Positions 32,963 through 42,136 of a stretch of DNA of 64,000 nucleotides are shown here, piece after piece. Location of the stretch: positions 710,501-774,500 of the forward strand of contig NZ_OY787459.1 in the NCBI RefSeq assembly GCF_963678865.1. Reading direction: 5' to 3'. A program made the position numbers and the translations under genes. Within the stretch, counting starts at the first letter, position 1. Each line of letters opens with the position of its first letter. The notes below the pieces were generated by a model. The model had not been told where the DNA came from and searched no databases. It saw only the letters and a list, made by a program, of their open reading frames with translations. The stretch is from Maridesulfovibrio sp. Its GTDB lineage: Bacteria; Desulfobacterota; Desulfovibrionia; Desulfovibrionales; Desulfovibrionaceae.

Positions 32963-33955
32963 ATGTTCACCAGCTCAATTCTAAGTGGATCAAGCACTGC
33001 AGGAAGCTACTTCTCCAATATTGCCAACAACACCCAGAGTGCCAGAACACCCAATATTTCCAGCAGCCTCAGTCCGAACCAAATCCGCAGGCAACTGCAG
33101 ATGCAGTTCGCCACCATGAGTTTTGGACTCTCTTCCGATGAACAGCAGCAGGTTAATGGATATTTCTCCCAGATTAATAATATTTACGGTGTCAACGATT
33201 CGTCTATTCGGGAAGAACAGGAAAAAAAATTCAAAGAACTGAAAAAAGAACTGGACGGACTTTACGGACTTGACGCCGAACCCAAAAAGCTCACTTCCGA
33301 AGAGCAGAAAAAAGTGGATGATCTCCAGGAGCAACTGGACAACCTTTATGAAATAGTACCGACCAAGGACCCGCAGGGTGCAGACAGACAAAGGGCTGAA
33401 ACCCTTAAGTGGGAACTGAAAAAAATGTATTACCCTGAAGGCAAAGTCCTGACTGCTGCAGAAAAGAAAAAAGAAGCATCCATACAGAAAGAGTTAAAAA
33501 CACTCTTCGGCATAAACGGTCCAAAGATACTTGATAAGGATGAGCAGGCAAAAGCGGATGAACTCAACAAACAGATTGACGAGATCAGAGGGACAACCAA
33601 AAAAGAACTGACCGAAACGGAAAAAAAACGCGCTGAAGAAATTCTTGCAGAAATGGAACAAATCGCAGGCAGTCTGGTAACCCACGGTCTCAGCAAAGCG
33701 GAAAAAAATCTCTACTACAAGCTGGATGAACAGGCCGAGGCTCTGAAAGCAAAAGCCAAGGAGTCGTCTCTGTCCGATGCTGAGCAGGATAAACTTGCGA
33801 AGATAACCAAAAATATCAACACCCTGCTGGATAAAGCAGCTTCCATCCAGGAACAGCAGGATCAGCAGGCAGGACAGGTACACGGCCAGTTGAACGGTTT
33901 TTTCTCGCAGTTGGGCATGATGGGTGGCGGTACACTGCTCTCAACTACAATATAA
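32963..33955 (+). CDS. Helical tandem-repeat protein of unknown function
   Basis: The 330-residue protein, with CAGGAG 8 bases before its ATG, has a Ser/Asn-rich N-terminus (residues 1-45) and then at least seven related units of about 25-45 residues. Each has the form 'LTxxEQxKxxxLxxELxxLyG': for example LSSDEQQQVNGYFSQINNIYG, LTSEEQKKVDDLQEQLDNLYE, LDKDEQAKADELNKQIDEIRG, LTETEKKRAEEILAEMEQIAG and LSDAEQDKLAKITKNINTLL. This predicts a stack of antiparallel helices. No signal peptide or membrane helix is seen; the N-terminus would fit a flagellar-type secreted protein only loosely. The upstream sigma-54-type promoter suggests tight regulation. Confidence 0.8.
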   Translation: MFTSSILSGSSTAGSYFSNIANNTQSARTPNISSSLSPNQIRRQLQMQFATMSFGLSSDEQQQVNGYFSQINNIYGVNDSSIREEQEKKFKELKKELDGLYGLDAEPKKLTSEEQKKVDDLQEQLDNLYEIVPTKDPQGADRQRAETLKWELKKMYYPEGKVLTAAEKKKEASIQKELKTLFGINGPKILDKDEQAKADELNKQIDEIRGTTKKELTETEKKRAEEILAEMEQIAGSLVTHGLSKAEKNLYYKLDEQAEALKAKAKESSLSDAEQDKLAKITKNINTLLDKAASIQEQQDQQAGQVHGQLNGFFSQLGMMGGGTLLSTTI

Positions 33956-34054
33956 ATTTCACTTGAAAAGCTCGTAATTTTCTCTTAACCCTGACTTCAG
34001 TTAAAGCAATTAACGGAGCCATGCTCCCATTAGATATTACAAGGAGTCAGCAAG

Positions 34055-34264
34055 ATGCCTATTTATGAATTCAAATGTCCCAAATGCGGTAAAGAATTTG
34101 ACGAACTGGTAATGCCCGGTAAAGATGCCAAGGCAGACTGCCCGGAATGCGGACAAAAAGAATGTGAAAAAATGCTCTCCATGGGCAATGTCCGCCCCAA
34201 CGGCATCCCCAAAGGAATGGGTGGATACAAAGAACCCTGCAAAGGCTGCAGTGGCTGTAGCTAA
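34055..34264 (+). CDS. FmdB-family zinc ribbon protein
   Basis: The 69-residue protein begins MPIYEFKCPKCGKEFDELV, the FmdB family signature, with a second pair of Cys (CPECGQKEC) to complete a zinc ribbon. The Cys-rich tail (CKGCSGCS) may add another metal site. FmdB-like proteins are suspected regulators, but a defined role is lacking. AAGGAG lies 8 bases before the ATG and a terminator follows. Confidence 0.9.
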   Translation: MPIYEFKCPKCGKEFDELVMPGKDAKADCPECGQKECEKMLSMGNVRPNGIPKGMGGYKEPCKGCSGCS

Positions 34265-34287
34265 AAAGACGGCAATAATGGAATCGT

Positions 34288-34319
34288 AACCCCGGCGGAC
34301 AATCTTCCGGGGTTCTTTT
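34288..34319 (+). terminator. Rho-independent terminator after the FmdB-like gene
   Basis: AACCCCGG (34288-34295) pairs with CCGGGGTT (34307-34314), followed by CTTTT. It also lies at the end of the convergent MBL-fold gene. Confidence 0.75.
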
Positions 34320-34327
34320 ACCTGCTG

Positions 34328-35056
34328 TTACATTCTGATTTCATAGGTTTTTGCATCACCGGTTCGGCGATAAGCAAAACACTCCCTATTCTCCATCACC
34401 AGCATCTTGTGAACCCTTTCCAACCACTGGGTACGTCCTAAGGCATGAGTCGGGACGAAGACCTGCGGATTGACCTCGCGTACCAGTTGAGGACCTCCGG
34501 CCAGACTCTCAAGTCGCCTGTCAACGTTTGAAAACGCAACATGGACACCGTAAGCCTTAACCCTTTGCACCGCCTCCTGAAAAAAAGAACGGGTAAAATC
34601 CAATTCATTCCGGGAAGCAGTTTCCCAATCCCAGCAGGCCAGATCTCCGCCATTGTAAACCCTCAATCCTTCAGGTGTGCTGAAAAGAAAAGCCACCCCC
34701 AGATCATTGGACATCATAGTCTCTATTGAAATACCGCTAAATTCATAAGTTTCATCCGGCTCAACAATCAGGCATTCCCTAAAATCCAAATCAGGATACA
34801 TTTCTTCGATGTCGTCAGAAAGCACAGCCTGCAATGATTTTGCCCCGGCACACACTTCCCGGTAATCAGGTGCAAAATGATCCAGATGGCTATGAGAAAA
34901 GAAAGCTATAACTTTACGGCCGGATAAAACCTCCTGTAAAGCTTCAAAACTTTTTCTGCTCCTGAACCTTTCTGCCGGAATATCAAAAACGAAACTCACG
35001 TCTCCTGATTCAAGAACAAAACAATTATGGAAAATATGAATTAAACGGACCTGCAT
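34328..35056 (-). CDS. MBL-fold metallohydrolase
   Basis: The 242-residue cytoplasmic protein has the metallo-beta-lactamase motif SHSHLDHF (about 55-62) and the later Asp in NGGDLACW (about 141-148) and His in PTHALG (about 206-211). The family hydrolyses esters, phosphodiesters or C-P bonds; the layout resembles UlaG/RomA-like proteins. It starts 8 bases after mltA on the same strand and may be cotranscribed with it. The substrate is unknown. Confidence 0.85.
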   Translation of the reverse strand: MQVRLIHIFHNCFVLESGDVSFVFDIPAERFRSRKSFEALQEVLSGRKVIAFFSHSHLDHFAPDYREVCAGAKSLQAVLSDDIEEMYPDLDFRECLIVEPDETYEFSGISIETMMSNDLGVAFLFSTPEGLRVYNGGDLACWDWETASRNELDFTRSFFQEAVQRVKAYGVHVAFSNVDRRLESLAGGPQLVREVNPQVFVPTHALGRTQWLERVHKMLVMENRECFAYRRTGDAKTYEIRM

Positions 35057-35064
35057 ACTTTATT

Positions 35065-36294
35065 CTATTTTACGGCTTCCATCTCTTCAACTAAAGCCCG
35101 GCTTACAGGAAGATACACATGAGACCAGGAAGTCAGATGTCCTGCAAGATATTCAGCCTCGGGACCGGAACCGCAAAACAAATCAACCCGTGTTCCCTTA
35201 ATAGCGCCGCCACGATCCTGAGCCATTACAATTCGGGTGAAAGGGGTCTTACCATTCTCCCCCTGCTGCGGAAGCCGGGTTGTCAAAAGGGCAAGGGAGC
35301 CGAGAGGAAGCACTCTGCTATCCACAGCAACACTGGTCATGGGAATAAGCGGAGCACCCATGGAACCGAATGGACCTTCATCATCAAGCCTGAAAAAAAC
35401 GTAACTCGGGTTGGTTGTCAGCAATTCTTCCACCAACTCAGGGTTGGCATCAAGAAAAGCTTTAATCTTCTGCATGCTCATCCCCTCTTTGGGCAACAGT
35501 CCACGCTCAATAAGAACTTTCCCAAGCGAAACATACTTCAGTCCGTTTTTACCGGCGTAAAGAACATGCCTAACGCTTCCATCAGGAAGGACAAGACGTC
35601 CCGAGCCCTGAATCTGTAAAATGAAAACATCCACCAGATCCTTCACCCATGCAATTTCAAGCTTTTTGCCCTGCAAAGCTCCCTTAAAATCTATATCCTC
35701 GCGATCATAATAAGGAACCACCTCATCCGCTTCCTGACGGTAAATCAGATGCTGTCCTTTCCAACGGTGATGAAATTTACCCAGATCGAGAGTTTTAAGG
35801 TCGGTGGGTATGCTATACAACGGGTATGGATAATCCGGATTCGGGGTAAGTGATGCTTCAAGATACGGTTCGTAATATCCGGTCAGCAAAGTCCGCGGCA
35901 CCATGGAATACCAGATGAATCTTTCATTCAAAAGTTCCGGTTCATTTTCAAGACGGGGCAGGAGCTCCAGCATTTCCTCATTGGTCCGCTTAAGCATGCC
36001 CCACGTAACCTTCATACGCCCATATTTTACGGCCGCCTTGTCTTTTGGTCTACGAGATAAATAATTGATATTACGCTCAATACCCGGTTTCATATCAAAC
36101 CATGAAAATCCTTCACCTCTTTGATTCTGCAACCGGTTTATGAGACCTGAGACTTGAACACTGTCAACCTTGTAATAACCTTTGGAGATTGTTTCAGTTG
36201 GTACACTACGGGTAGAGCAGCCGCAAAAAACAAAAAGAGATATCATTCCCAGCGGAAACAACAAAAATAATCTCCTAAAACTGAATAAATGCAC
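35065..36294 (-). CDS. mltA: Membrane-bound lytic murein transglycosylase A
   Basis: The GTG at 36294 gives a lipoprotein signal with the needed basic residues (FRRLFLLF, lipobox VFCGC). The 409-residue protein has the MltA barrel (LLTGYYEPYLEASL about 131; VDVFILQIQGSGRL about 214) and the C-terminal 3D domain with the catalytic Asp region (MAQDRGGAIKGTRVDLFCG about 349). MltA cleaves peptidoglycan glycan strands to anhydro-muropeptides at the outer membrane. A second SD-like AGGAGA lies within the frame, so a shorter start is possible. Confidence 0.92.
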   Translation of the reverse strand: MHLFSFRRLFLLFPLGMISLFVFCGCSTRSVPTETISKGYYKVDSVQVSGLINRLQNQRGEGFSWFDMKPGIERNINYLSRRPKDKAAVKYGRMKVTWGMLKRTNEEMLELLPRLENEPELLNERFIWYSMVPRTLLTGYYEPYLEASLTPNPDYPYPLYSIPTDLKTLDLGKFHHRWKGQHLIYRQEADEVVPYYDREDIDFKGALQGKKLEIAWVKDLVDVFILQIQGSGRLVLPDGSVRHVLYAGKNGLKYVSLGKVLIERGLLPKEGMSMQKIKAFLDANPELVEELLTTNPSYVFFRLDDEGPFGSMGAPLIPMTSVAVDSRVLPLGSLALLTTRLPQQGENGKTPFTRIVMAQDRGGAIKGTRVDLFCGSGPEAEYLAGHLTSWSHVYLPVSRALVEEMEAVK

Positions 36295-36413
36295 CGGGCC
36301 CTGCCTTATTGAAGAAATATTAAACGGTAATACTGGATTAATAACAGAAACTGGCCTACGTTAGGGGTATATTCAAAATACACATTACTACTCACAGCTT
36401 ACACCCAAAGACC

Positions 36414-38057
36414 ATGGAATCAGTTATGCGTTTACTTGCAATCGCAGCAGTCTTTTTAGCCATCACAACTCTCACTTCCCCCGCCCAAGCAAACCGCTGG
36501 GACCTGATTATTTTGACTACATCAGGGCTTAACGGGCAACTGCTCCCTGCAGAAGAAAAAAATGATCAAAACGCTAACGCCATGGTACGTACTTTCGGAG
36601 GATTTGCAAGAATTCAGTCGATATTTGAATCATATAGAAGAAAATATCCCGGCTCTACAATTACAGTGGCCACCGGAGACGACCTTATGGGTGAAGCACT
36701 GACAAATGCAAAAGGAAAAACAGTATTCAATGCCATGAACATGATGGGATTCGATATCTCAACCCTTGGCAACCACGAATTTAACAGAGGATCAAAATTA
36801 CTGGTCAACTGTCTGAAAAACAAAAAATTTCCCACCGTAGTCAGCAACCTGAAAATCTCCGCGGGCAACCCTCTCAGAAAATATATAAAAAAGACTGAAA
36901 TCATTGAAAAAAATTTCGTTAAAGTCGGATTTATGGGCATGATACTGCCTGAACTTAAACTGATCTCAAATCCAGGCTCAGGGATTTCCGTACCGGCGGA
37001 CATAATCAAATCCGCCCGCCAGACAGCCCGCAAACTAAAAGAAAAAGCGGATCTTATCGTTCTTTTAAGCCATCTGACCCTTGAAGAGCAAAAAACACTG
37101 CTGCAGAAAGTCCCGGAAATAGATGTCATATGCGGAGGGCAAAGCTATAAGGATATTTTGCCCGGACAGGAAAAAATAGCTCGAGACGCTCTCACCCCCG
37201 GATTAATGGTCCAGTGCGGAAGTCAGGGACGCTATGTGGGAGTTTTAAAAATAAGCATGGATGATAAATCCATCCGCAATCACGAATGGACCATCATCCC
37301 CGTAACCGACAACACAATCGAAGATAGCCGCATCAAATCATTTCTTTCAGCAGATGCTGAAAAAAGCTACACCGAACCGGTTCCACTGGCTGTAACCTCT
37401 ACTCCTCTTGACACCCGTGCTAAAGTAATCAGAACTGTGGACACTCTGGCCGGAAACATTGTCAGCTCCATCTTCCTTGAAAAATTCAAGACAGACATAG
37501 CCTTTCAGAACGGAGGCGGAATCAGGGGGGATAAAATTATTCCCGCAGGACCAATCACAGACAAGGATATCAGCACCATGTTTCCATTCGGGAACAAAGT
37601 GACTATAATAAAGGTCACCGGAAAGACCCTGAAACAGATTCTTGAGCGCTCGGTACACAGTCTTCCCGCGCCTTCCGGTGCATTCCTTCAAATTTCAGGT
37701 CTGCAATTCACTCTTGACCTCAAGGGCAATCCACAGGAACTGGAACTTGATGAACGCGGCAAACCCGTAAAAATAAAGACACCGGGATCTCGAGTATCTG
37801 ACATCAAAATTCTCGACACATCCGGGAAGTACAAATTGATAAACGAGAACCGCAAATATTCGATTGCTACTAATTCATACCTTGCCCGAGGTGGCGACGG
37901 CTACATAATGCTTGAAAAAATTCCGGGAAAAGTTGAAACATTTGTCAAAATTATTGATGTTGTAAAATCCGGGATGCTCAAAATGAAAAAGCTCAAAACA
38001 GAATTCCGCCCGGTTATATACAGCCCGGACGGAACTCAACATAATCAAAAAGATTAA
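36414..38057 (+). CDS. UshA-like 5'-nucleotidase with degenerate metal site
   Basis: The 547-residue periplasmic protein has a signal peptide ending AQA (starting at ATG 36414 or 36426). Its fold is the metallophosphatase/5'-nucleotidase pair: ATGDDLMGE (about 86-94), LGNHEFNRG (about 118-126) and the C-terminal nucleotidase domain with FQNGGGIRGD (about 363-372), FPFGNKV and ARGGDGY. The first metal motif (TNDxHG in active enzymes) reads TSGLNG (about 36-41), and the late GHTH reads GGQSY (about 241), so several metal ligands are lost. Substrate binding might survive without hydrolysis. Confidence 0.82.
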   Translation: MESVMRLLAIAAVFLAITTLTSPAQANRWDLIILTTSGLNGQLLPAEEKNDQNANAMVRTFGGFARIQSIFESYRRKYPGSTITVATGDDLMGEALTNAKGKTVFNAMNMMGFDISTLGNHEFNRGSKLLVNCLKNKKFPTVVSNLKISAGNPLRKYIKKTEIIEKNFVKVGFMGMILPELKLISNPGSGISVPADIIKSARQTARKLKEKADLIVLLSHLTLEEQKTLLQKVPEIDVICGGQSYKDILPGQEKIARDALTPGLMVQCGSQGRYVGVLKISMDDKSIRNHEWTIIPVTDNTIEDSRIKSFLSADAEKSYTEPVPLAVTSTPLDTRAKVIRTVDTLAGNIVSSIFLEKFKTDIAFQNGGGIRGDKIIPAGPITDKDISTMFPFGNKVTIIKVTGKTLKQILERSVHSLPAPSGAFLQISGLQFTLDLKGNPQELELDERGKPVKIKTPGSRVSDIKILDTSGKYKLINENRKYSIATNSYLARGGDGYIMLEKIPGKVETFVKIIDVVKSGMLKMKKLKTEFRPVIYSPDGTQHNQKD

Positions 38058-38110
38058 ATTTACCCGTCTGCATCAACGGCCTGACAAATCTTTCATAGAC
38101 GGTAAAATTT
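38056..38110. terminator. Putative convergent terminator with long loop
   Basis: AAATTTACCCGTCT and AGACGGTAAAATTT are inverted repeats with one bulge, separated by about 28 bases. They span the stop of the 5'-nucleotidase-like gene and the stop of the convergent exporter gene. The long loop weakens the case. Confidence 0.4.
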
Positions 38111-39204
38111 TAACTTTTATGAGTAAGTACATCCTGAAACTCCACACCGTAAATATGGAGCATTACCATCAGGAACGAAAGTATTAGCGGACCGTAAAGA
38201 ATTCCCAATGGACCGAAAGCATTGATTCCACCAAGAATGGCAAGGAAGACATAGATAGTAGAGACCCTCGACGCTTCACGGACAATAAGCGGACGCAGCA
38301 CAGTGTCTATTCCGGTTACGAGTATCCCGCACCAAAGCAACAAAAATATCGCAACCTTAAGTTTTCCTATAATTAACAGATAAATTGTTGCCGGCATCCA
38401 TATCAATCCGGTTCCCAGTACCGGAATCAAAGAAGCGAAACTCATCATTGTACCCCAGAAAAGAGCCGGGATACCGGCAATAGCCAGTCCAATCCCTCCG
38501 ACAACACCTTGCAATACAGCAATAAAAAGACTTCCGAAAAGAACTGACTTGGATACTTTTCTCAAGCTTTCAATAATAAAATCTTCCTGCTCTAAACGTA
38601 ATGGGGAAAGATACCTGAGCCGGTCAATAAAGCGGTCACCATCTTTAAGAAAGGAAAAAACGAGAAAAATCATTATCAAAAAATGAGCAACAAGACTTGC
38701 CATGTTCCCAGCCAGCCAAGTGCCTGAAGTCAGCATTGCCTGCCCGAAACTTCTTGAAATTTCGAGTATTCTGGCCTGAATATCGCTCGAACTGATCTCT
38801 AAAAAAGGAAATTTCTGTTCTATCCAGTGCAGATAGGTATTGTAATGTTCTGAATTGAAAAACTTTGAAAAATCAGTTGTACGCAACCATTCGTTGATGG
38901 CAGAGACGGAATCCACCCCCTGCCCGATCAAACCGAAGAAGAAAACCACTGCCGGGATAATAATTGCAAAAACAATAATGAGTACGGTCAAGAAGGCCCC
39001 GACTCCGGGTCTCCCCCCAACACGTAGGCAAATTTTTCTGCTCAAAGGATAAAAGATCCCGCTCAGAACAACCGATATGACTATCGTGTTAATAAAAGGT
39101 TTAATGACGGAGTAGCCCAGCGCAATTGCAGAAATCAAAAGCAGAATAAGAAAGAAGGTATAAATCGCCGGAGATTTTATTATTTTGTCGTCGGGGGCAG
39201 CCAT
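38110..39204 (-). CDS. AI-2E/PerM family membrane transporter
   Basis: The ATG at 39204 is preferred over a TTG at 39210 because AAGGA lies 7 bases before it. The 364-residue protein has seven or eight helices and the family's marks: ALFWGTMMSFASLIPVLGTGLIWMPATIYLL split by a turn (about 250-285) and FGPLGILYGPLILSF near the end (about 330-344). Members include TqsA and PerM, with roles in export of autoinducer-2 or ions. The substrate here is unknown. Confidence 0.85.
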   Translation of the reverse strand: MAAPDDKIIKSPAIYTFFLILLLISAIALGYSVIKPFINTIVISVVLSGIFYPLSRKICLRVGGRPGVGAFLTVLIIVFAIIIPAVVFFFGLIGQGVDSVSAINEWLRTTDFSKFFNSEHYNTYLHWIEQKFPFLEISSSDIQARILEISRSFGQAMLTSGTWLAGNMASLVAHFLIMIFLVFSFLKDGDRFIDRLRYLSPLRLEQEDFIIESLRKVSKSVLFGSLFIAVLQGVVGGIGLAIAGIPALFWGTMMSFASLIPVLGTGLIWMPATIYLLIIGKLKVAIFLLLWCGILVTGIDTVLRPLIVREASRVSTIYVFLAILGGINAFGPLGILYGPLILSFLMVMLHIYGVEFQDVLTHKS

Positions 39205-39281
39205 GCTCAAATCCTTAAATATAACGGGTTAAGTTGAGAGACGCCCATACTTCCAGATATAAAAAACAAGCACAATTAAAA

Positions 39282-41234
39282 TCAGGAAGATTTGAAAATA
39301 TAATCAGCCATTTCCGCAAGAACGTTATCGGCTTCACCCTTCATCTTAGAAATCAACCCATGTGTTGTAACCAGATTTCCATGTTGCAGATATTTTTCTA
39401 TTTCCCGGGAAAGTATAGACAATTTATGGGCTCCGACATCCAAAGACAGACCACGTAAAAGCGCAACCTCACTCCTGACCTTTTCCACGTCAGTATTATC
39501 CACGGCTTCATTAAGTTTGGTAATATGCGCAGGCACCAACGTCAAAAAGTGGCGGTAAATTTCACGGACAAGTTCATCGTTACCATCAAGGCGGGCAATG
39601 GTGCCCTTTAAATCAAGGCTGGTAAGTTTTTTTAAATTCTCTTGAGATTGAATACGAATAGGACTCTTGCCCTCGCCTCTTTCCACAACTGAAAGCATAG
39701 CTTCCATCAATCCGGCAGAATTAAAAGGCTTGGACAGATAACCGTCCATGCCGACCTCAAGACAGCGCTCCCGGTCCCCTTTCATGGCATGTGCCGTAAG
39801 TGCCAAAATAGGAATCTGCGGGTCTACATTCTCAATATAACCTGCACGGATAAGCCGCGTGGCTTCCAATCCGTCCATGATAGGCATCTGGATGTCCATA
39901 ATAACAAGATCAAACGGCTTACCGGCCAGAAGGCTGATAGCTTCCCGGCCATTCTCAACCATTTCCAGCTCACAATTGAGATTTTCAAGAAATGCGGAAA
40001 CAACCCTGCGGGTTATAATATTATCATCGGCAAGCATGACCCGCTTGAAATTGGAAAAATCATAAATTTTCTGTTCCTGCGGCAACTCTTCCTCATGACA
40101 ATCATGCACGCTTTTGAATACAGCGGTAAAATAAAAACTACTGCCCTGATCAGGCTCGGTGTCCAGCCAGATTGCCCCCTGCAACATGTTCACCAGATTG
40201 TGGGTAATAGCCAGCCCAAGCCCGATCCCGCCATGCTTGCGGGTCATGTAGTCTTCCAGCTGAGTAAAGCTCTCAAAAATAGTATCCGCTTCATTACGGG
40301 ATATCCCGACACCGGTATCAGAAACAACAAAAAGAAGCCGGATACACCCGGCAGGATAAGGCTCGACATCACACTCATCGGGCATCACTTCAATTGAAAT
40401 GCCGCCCATATCGGTATATTTGATCGCATTGCTGACCAGATTATTCAAAATCTGGGTAAGCCTGCCGGAATCACCCTGTAATTCTCCGGACACATCAGGA
40501 TGGACAAAACACTCCATCCGAAGCTTCTTATTTTCGGCATTCGGCTGATGGGAGTTCATAACCAGCGCCAGAATCTGGCGCACAGCAAAAACGCCTTCCC
40601 TTAATTCCAGAATACGGCGCTCGATCTTTGAGTAGTCGAGCATATCATTAAGCACCCGCAGCAGGGATGAAGCAGAACCTTTGATCAGCTCGACGTACTC
40701 CTGTTGTTCGTGGCTCATACCGGTACTGAGTAGAATTTCACTCAATCCCAGAATCCCGTTCATGGGAGTTCTTAATTCATGGCTGATGGTGGCAAGGAAA
40801 GAACTTTTAGCCTCATTTGCAGCTTCAGCATCGGCAACAGCCTGTCTGTACTCCTGCTCCATACCGTGTTTATAAAGTGCAATCTCAATGGAAGAACGGA
40901 GTTCTCGCTCTTCAAAAGGCTTGAGAAGATAACCGAAGGGGCCGGATAATTTGGCCCGACTGAGGGTCTTTTCATCAGAAAAAGCGGTAAGAAAAACAAC
41001 GGGGATGTCGTATGTCTTTATAATGATATTTGCTGCTTCAATGCCGTCCATCTCGCCCTGAAGCTTGATATCCATAAGCACAAGATCAGGGTTGGTTGCA
41101 GCCGCTTTATCAACAGCATCCCTGCCAGTTACAGCGTCACCTGCAATTACATATCCCAAGCGTTTTAAAGTAGCCTGAATATCAAGATTGACTATTTTTT
41201 CATCATCAACAACCAGAATCCGCTTACCTGACAT
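39282..41234 (-). CDS. Hybrid histidine kinase (REC-HisKA-HATPase-REC-HPt)
   Basis: The ATG at 41234 is preferred over TTG 41237. The 650-residue cytoplasmic protein has no sensor or membrane segment. Order: receiver (about 5-120, Asp in LVLMDIK); HisKA (phospho-His in ISHELRTPMNG, about 152); HATPase (about 250-375, DTGVGI); second receiver (about 400-520, LVIMDIQMPIMDG); and a C-terminal HPt fold (about 560-650). The HPt motif reads VALLRGLS where AHxLKGxS is expected, so the phosphoryl-accepting His is Ala. It is probably activated through the N-terminal receiver and must pass phosphate to another HPt protein, if at all. Confidence 0.9.
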   Translation of the reverse strand: MSGKRILVVDDEKIVNLDIQATLKRLGYVIAGDAVTGRDAVDKAAATNPDLVLMDIKLQGEMDGIEAANIIIKTYDIPVVFLTAFSDEKTLSRAKLSGPFGYLLKPFEERELRSSIEIALYKHGMEQEYRQAVADAEAANEAKSSFLATISHELRTPMNGILGLSEILLSTGMSHEQQEYVELIKGSASSLLRVLNDMLDYSKIERRILELREGVFAVRQILALVMNSHQPNAENKKLRMECFVHPDVSGELQGDSGRLTQILNNLVSNAIKYTDMGGISIEVMPDECDVEPYPAGCIRLLFVVSDTGVGISRNEADTIFESFTQLEDYMTRKHGGIGLGLAITHNLVNMLQGAIWLDTEPDQGSSFYFTAVFKSVHDCHEEELPQEQKIYDFSNFKRVMLADDNIITRRVVSAFLENLNCELEMVENGREAISLLAGKPFDLVIMDIQMPIMDGLEATRLIRAGYIENVDPQIPILALTAHAMKGDRERCLEVGMDGYLSKPFNSAGLMEAMLSVVERGEGKSPIRIQSQENLKKLTSLDLKGTIARLDGNDELVREIYRHFLTLVPAHITKLNEAVDNTDVEKVRSEVALLRGLSLDVGAHKLSILSREIEKYLQHGNLVTTHGLISKMKGEADNVLAEMADYIFKSS

Positions 41235-41343
41235 CAACTCTACCCCGCCAACATTAATTTAAAAATCAATTTCATCCTCCGTATAATAAATAATTACACA
41301 ATTGAAAACATTTTCAGCTTATTAATTTACGCAATTACATATA

Positions 41344-41371
41344 AAGCCGGCCCTGAAATTTCAGAACCGGC
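41344..41371 (-). terminator. Terminator-like hairpin after the amino-acid ABC ATPase gene
   Basis: AAGCCGG (41344-41350) pairs with CCGGCTT (41365-41371), and the inner CTGAAATTTCAG is itself a palindrome. On the minus strand it is followed by TATATGTAATT, a weak U-tract. Confidence 0.55.
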
Positions 41372-41398
41372 TTCACAAAGTTGGTATGAACACCTGAA

Positions 41399-42136
41399 TT
41401 ACAGGATCTGATCCAGAAACTGTTTCAAGCGCGGATGTTCAGCACTGTTGAAGAAATCTTCTGGAGGAGCGCAGGCGAGAATCCTGCCGTTTTCCATGAA
41501 TACAATTCTGTCCGCGACTTCACGGGCAAAGCCCATCTCATGGGTAACCACAACCATGGTCATACCTTCTCTGGCCAGATTTTTCATTACATCCAGAACC
41601 TCACCGATCATTTCCGGATCAAGGGCGGAAGTTGGCTCGTCAAAAAGCATAATCTTGGGGTTCATGGCCAGCGCGCGGGCGATTGCCACCCTCTGCTGCT
41701 GTCCACCGGAAAGCTTGGAAGGATAAACATTGGCTTTCTCGTGGATGCCGACCTTTTTGAGCAGATCAACAGCGATAGCCCTTGCCTCCTCCTTCTCCAC
41801 ACCCTTGAGGCGCACAGGGGCCATGGTCAGGTTTTCAAGAACAGTCTTATGCGGGAAAAGGTTGAATGACTGAAAAACCATACCAAGTTCCTGACGGATA
41901 GAGTTGATATCATTTTCCTTGTCATGCACGTCCAGTCCGTCAACAAGGATCGACCCTCTATTAATCTCTTCAAGACGGTTGATGGAACGCAGCAATGTAC
42001 TTTTACCGGAACCGGAAGGACCGATAATGACAACCTTCTCTCCCTGCTTGATATCAAGGGAAACATCACTCAAGGCTGCAAGGTCGCCGAAGAATTTGTA
42101 GACATTCTTGATTTCAATAATGGGACTAGCGGTCAT
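41399..42136 (-). CDS. Polar amino-acid ABC transporter ATPase
   Basis: The 245-residue protein is of the GlnQ/HisP class: Walker [10 protein letters not shown] (about 40-48), [15 protein letters not shown] (about 88-102), signature LSGGQQQR (about 144), Walker [14 protein letters not shown] (about 166) and [15 protein letters not shown]. It energises import of a polar or charged amino acid. Its start overlaps the permease gene by 11 bases. Both share an operon with the periplasmic binding protein at 43007-43750. Confidence 0.93.
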   Translation of the reverse strand: MTASPIIEIKNVYKFFGDLAALSDVSLDIKQGEKVVIIGPSGSGKSTLLRSINRLEEINRGSILVDGLDVHDKENDINSIRQELGMVFQSFNLFPHKTVLENLTMAPVRLKGVEKEEARAIAVDLLKKVGIHEKANVYPSKLSGGQQQRVAIARALAMNPKIMLFDEPTSALDPEMIGEVLDVMKNLAREGMTMVVVTHEMGFAREVADRIVFMENGRILACAPPEDFFNSAEHPRLKQFLDQIL

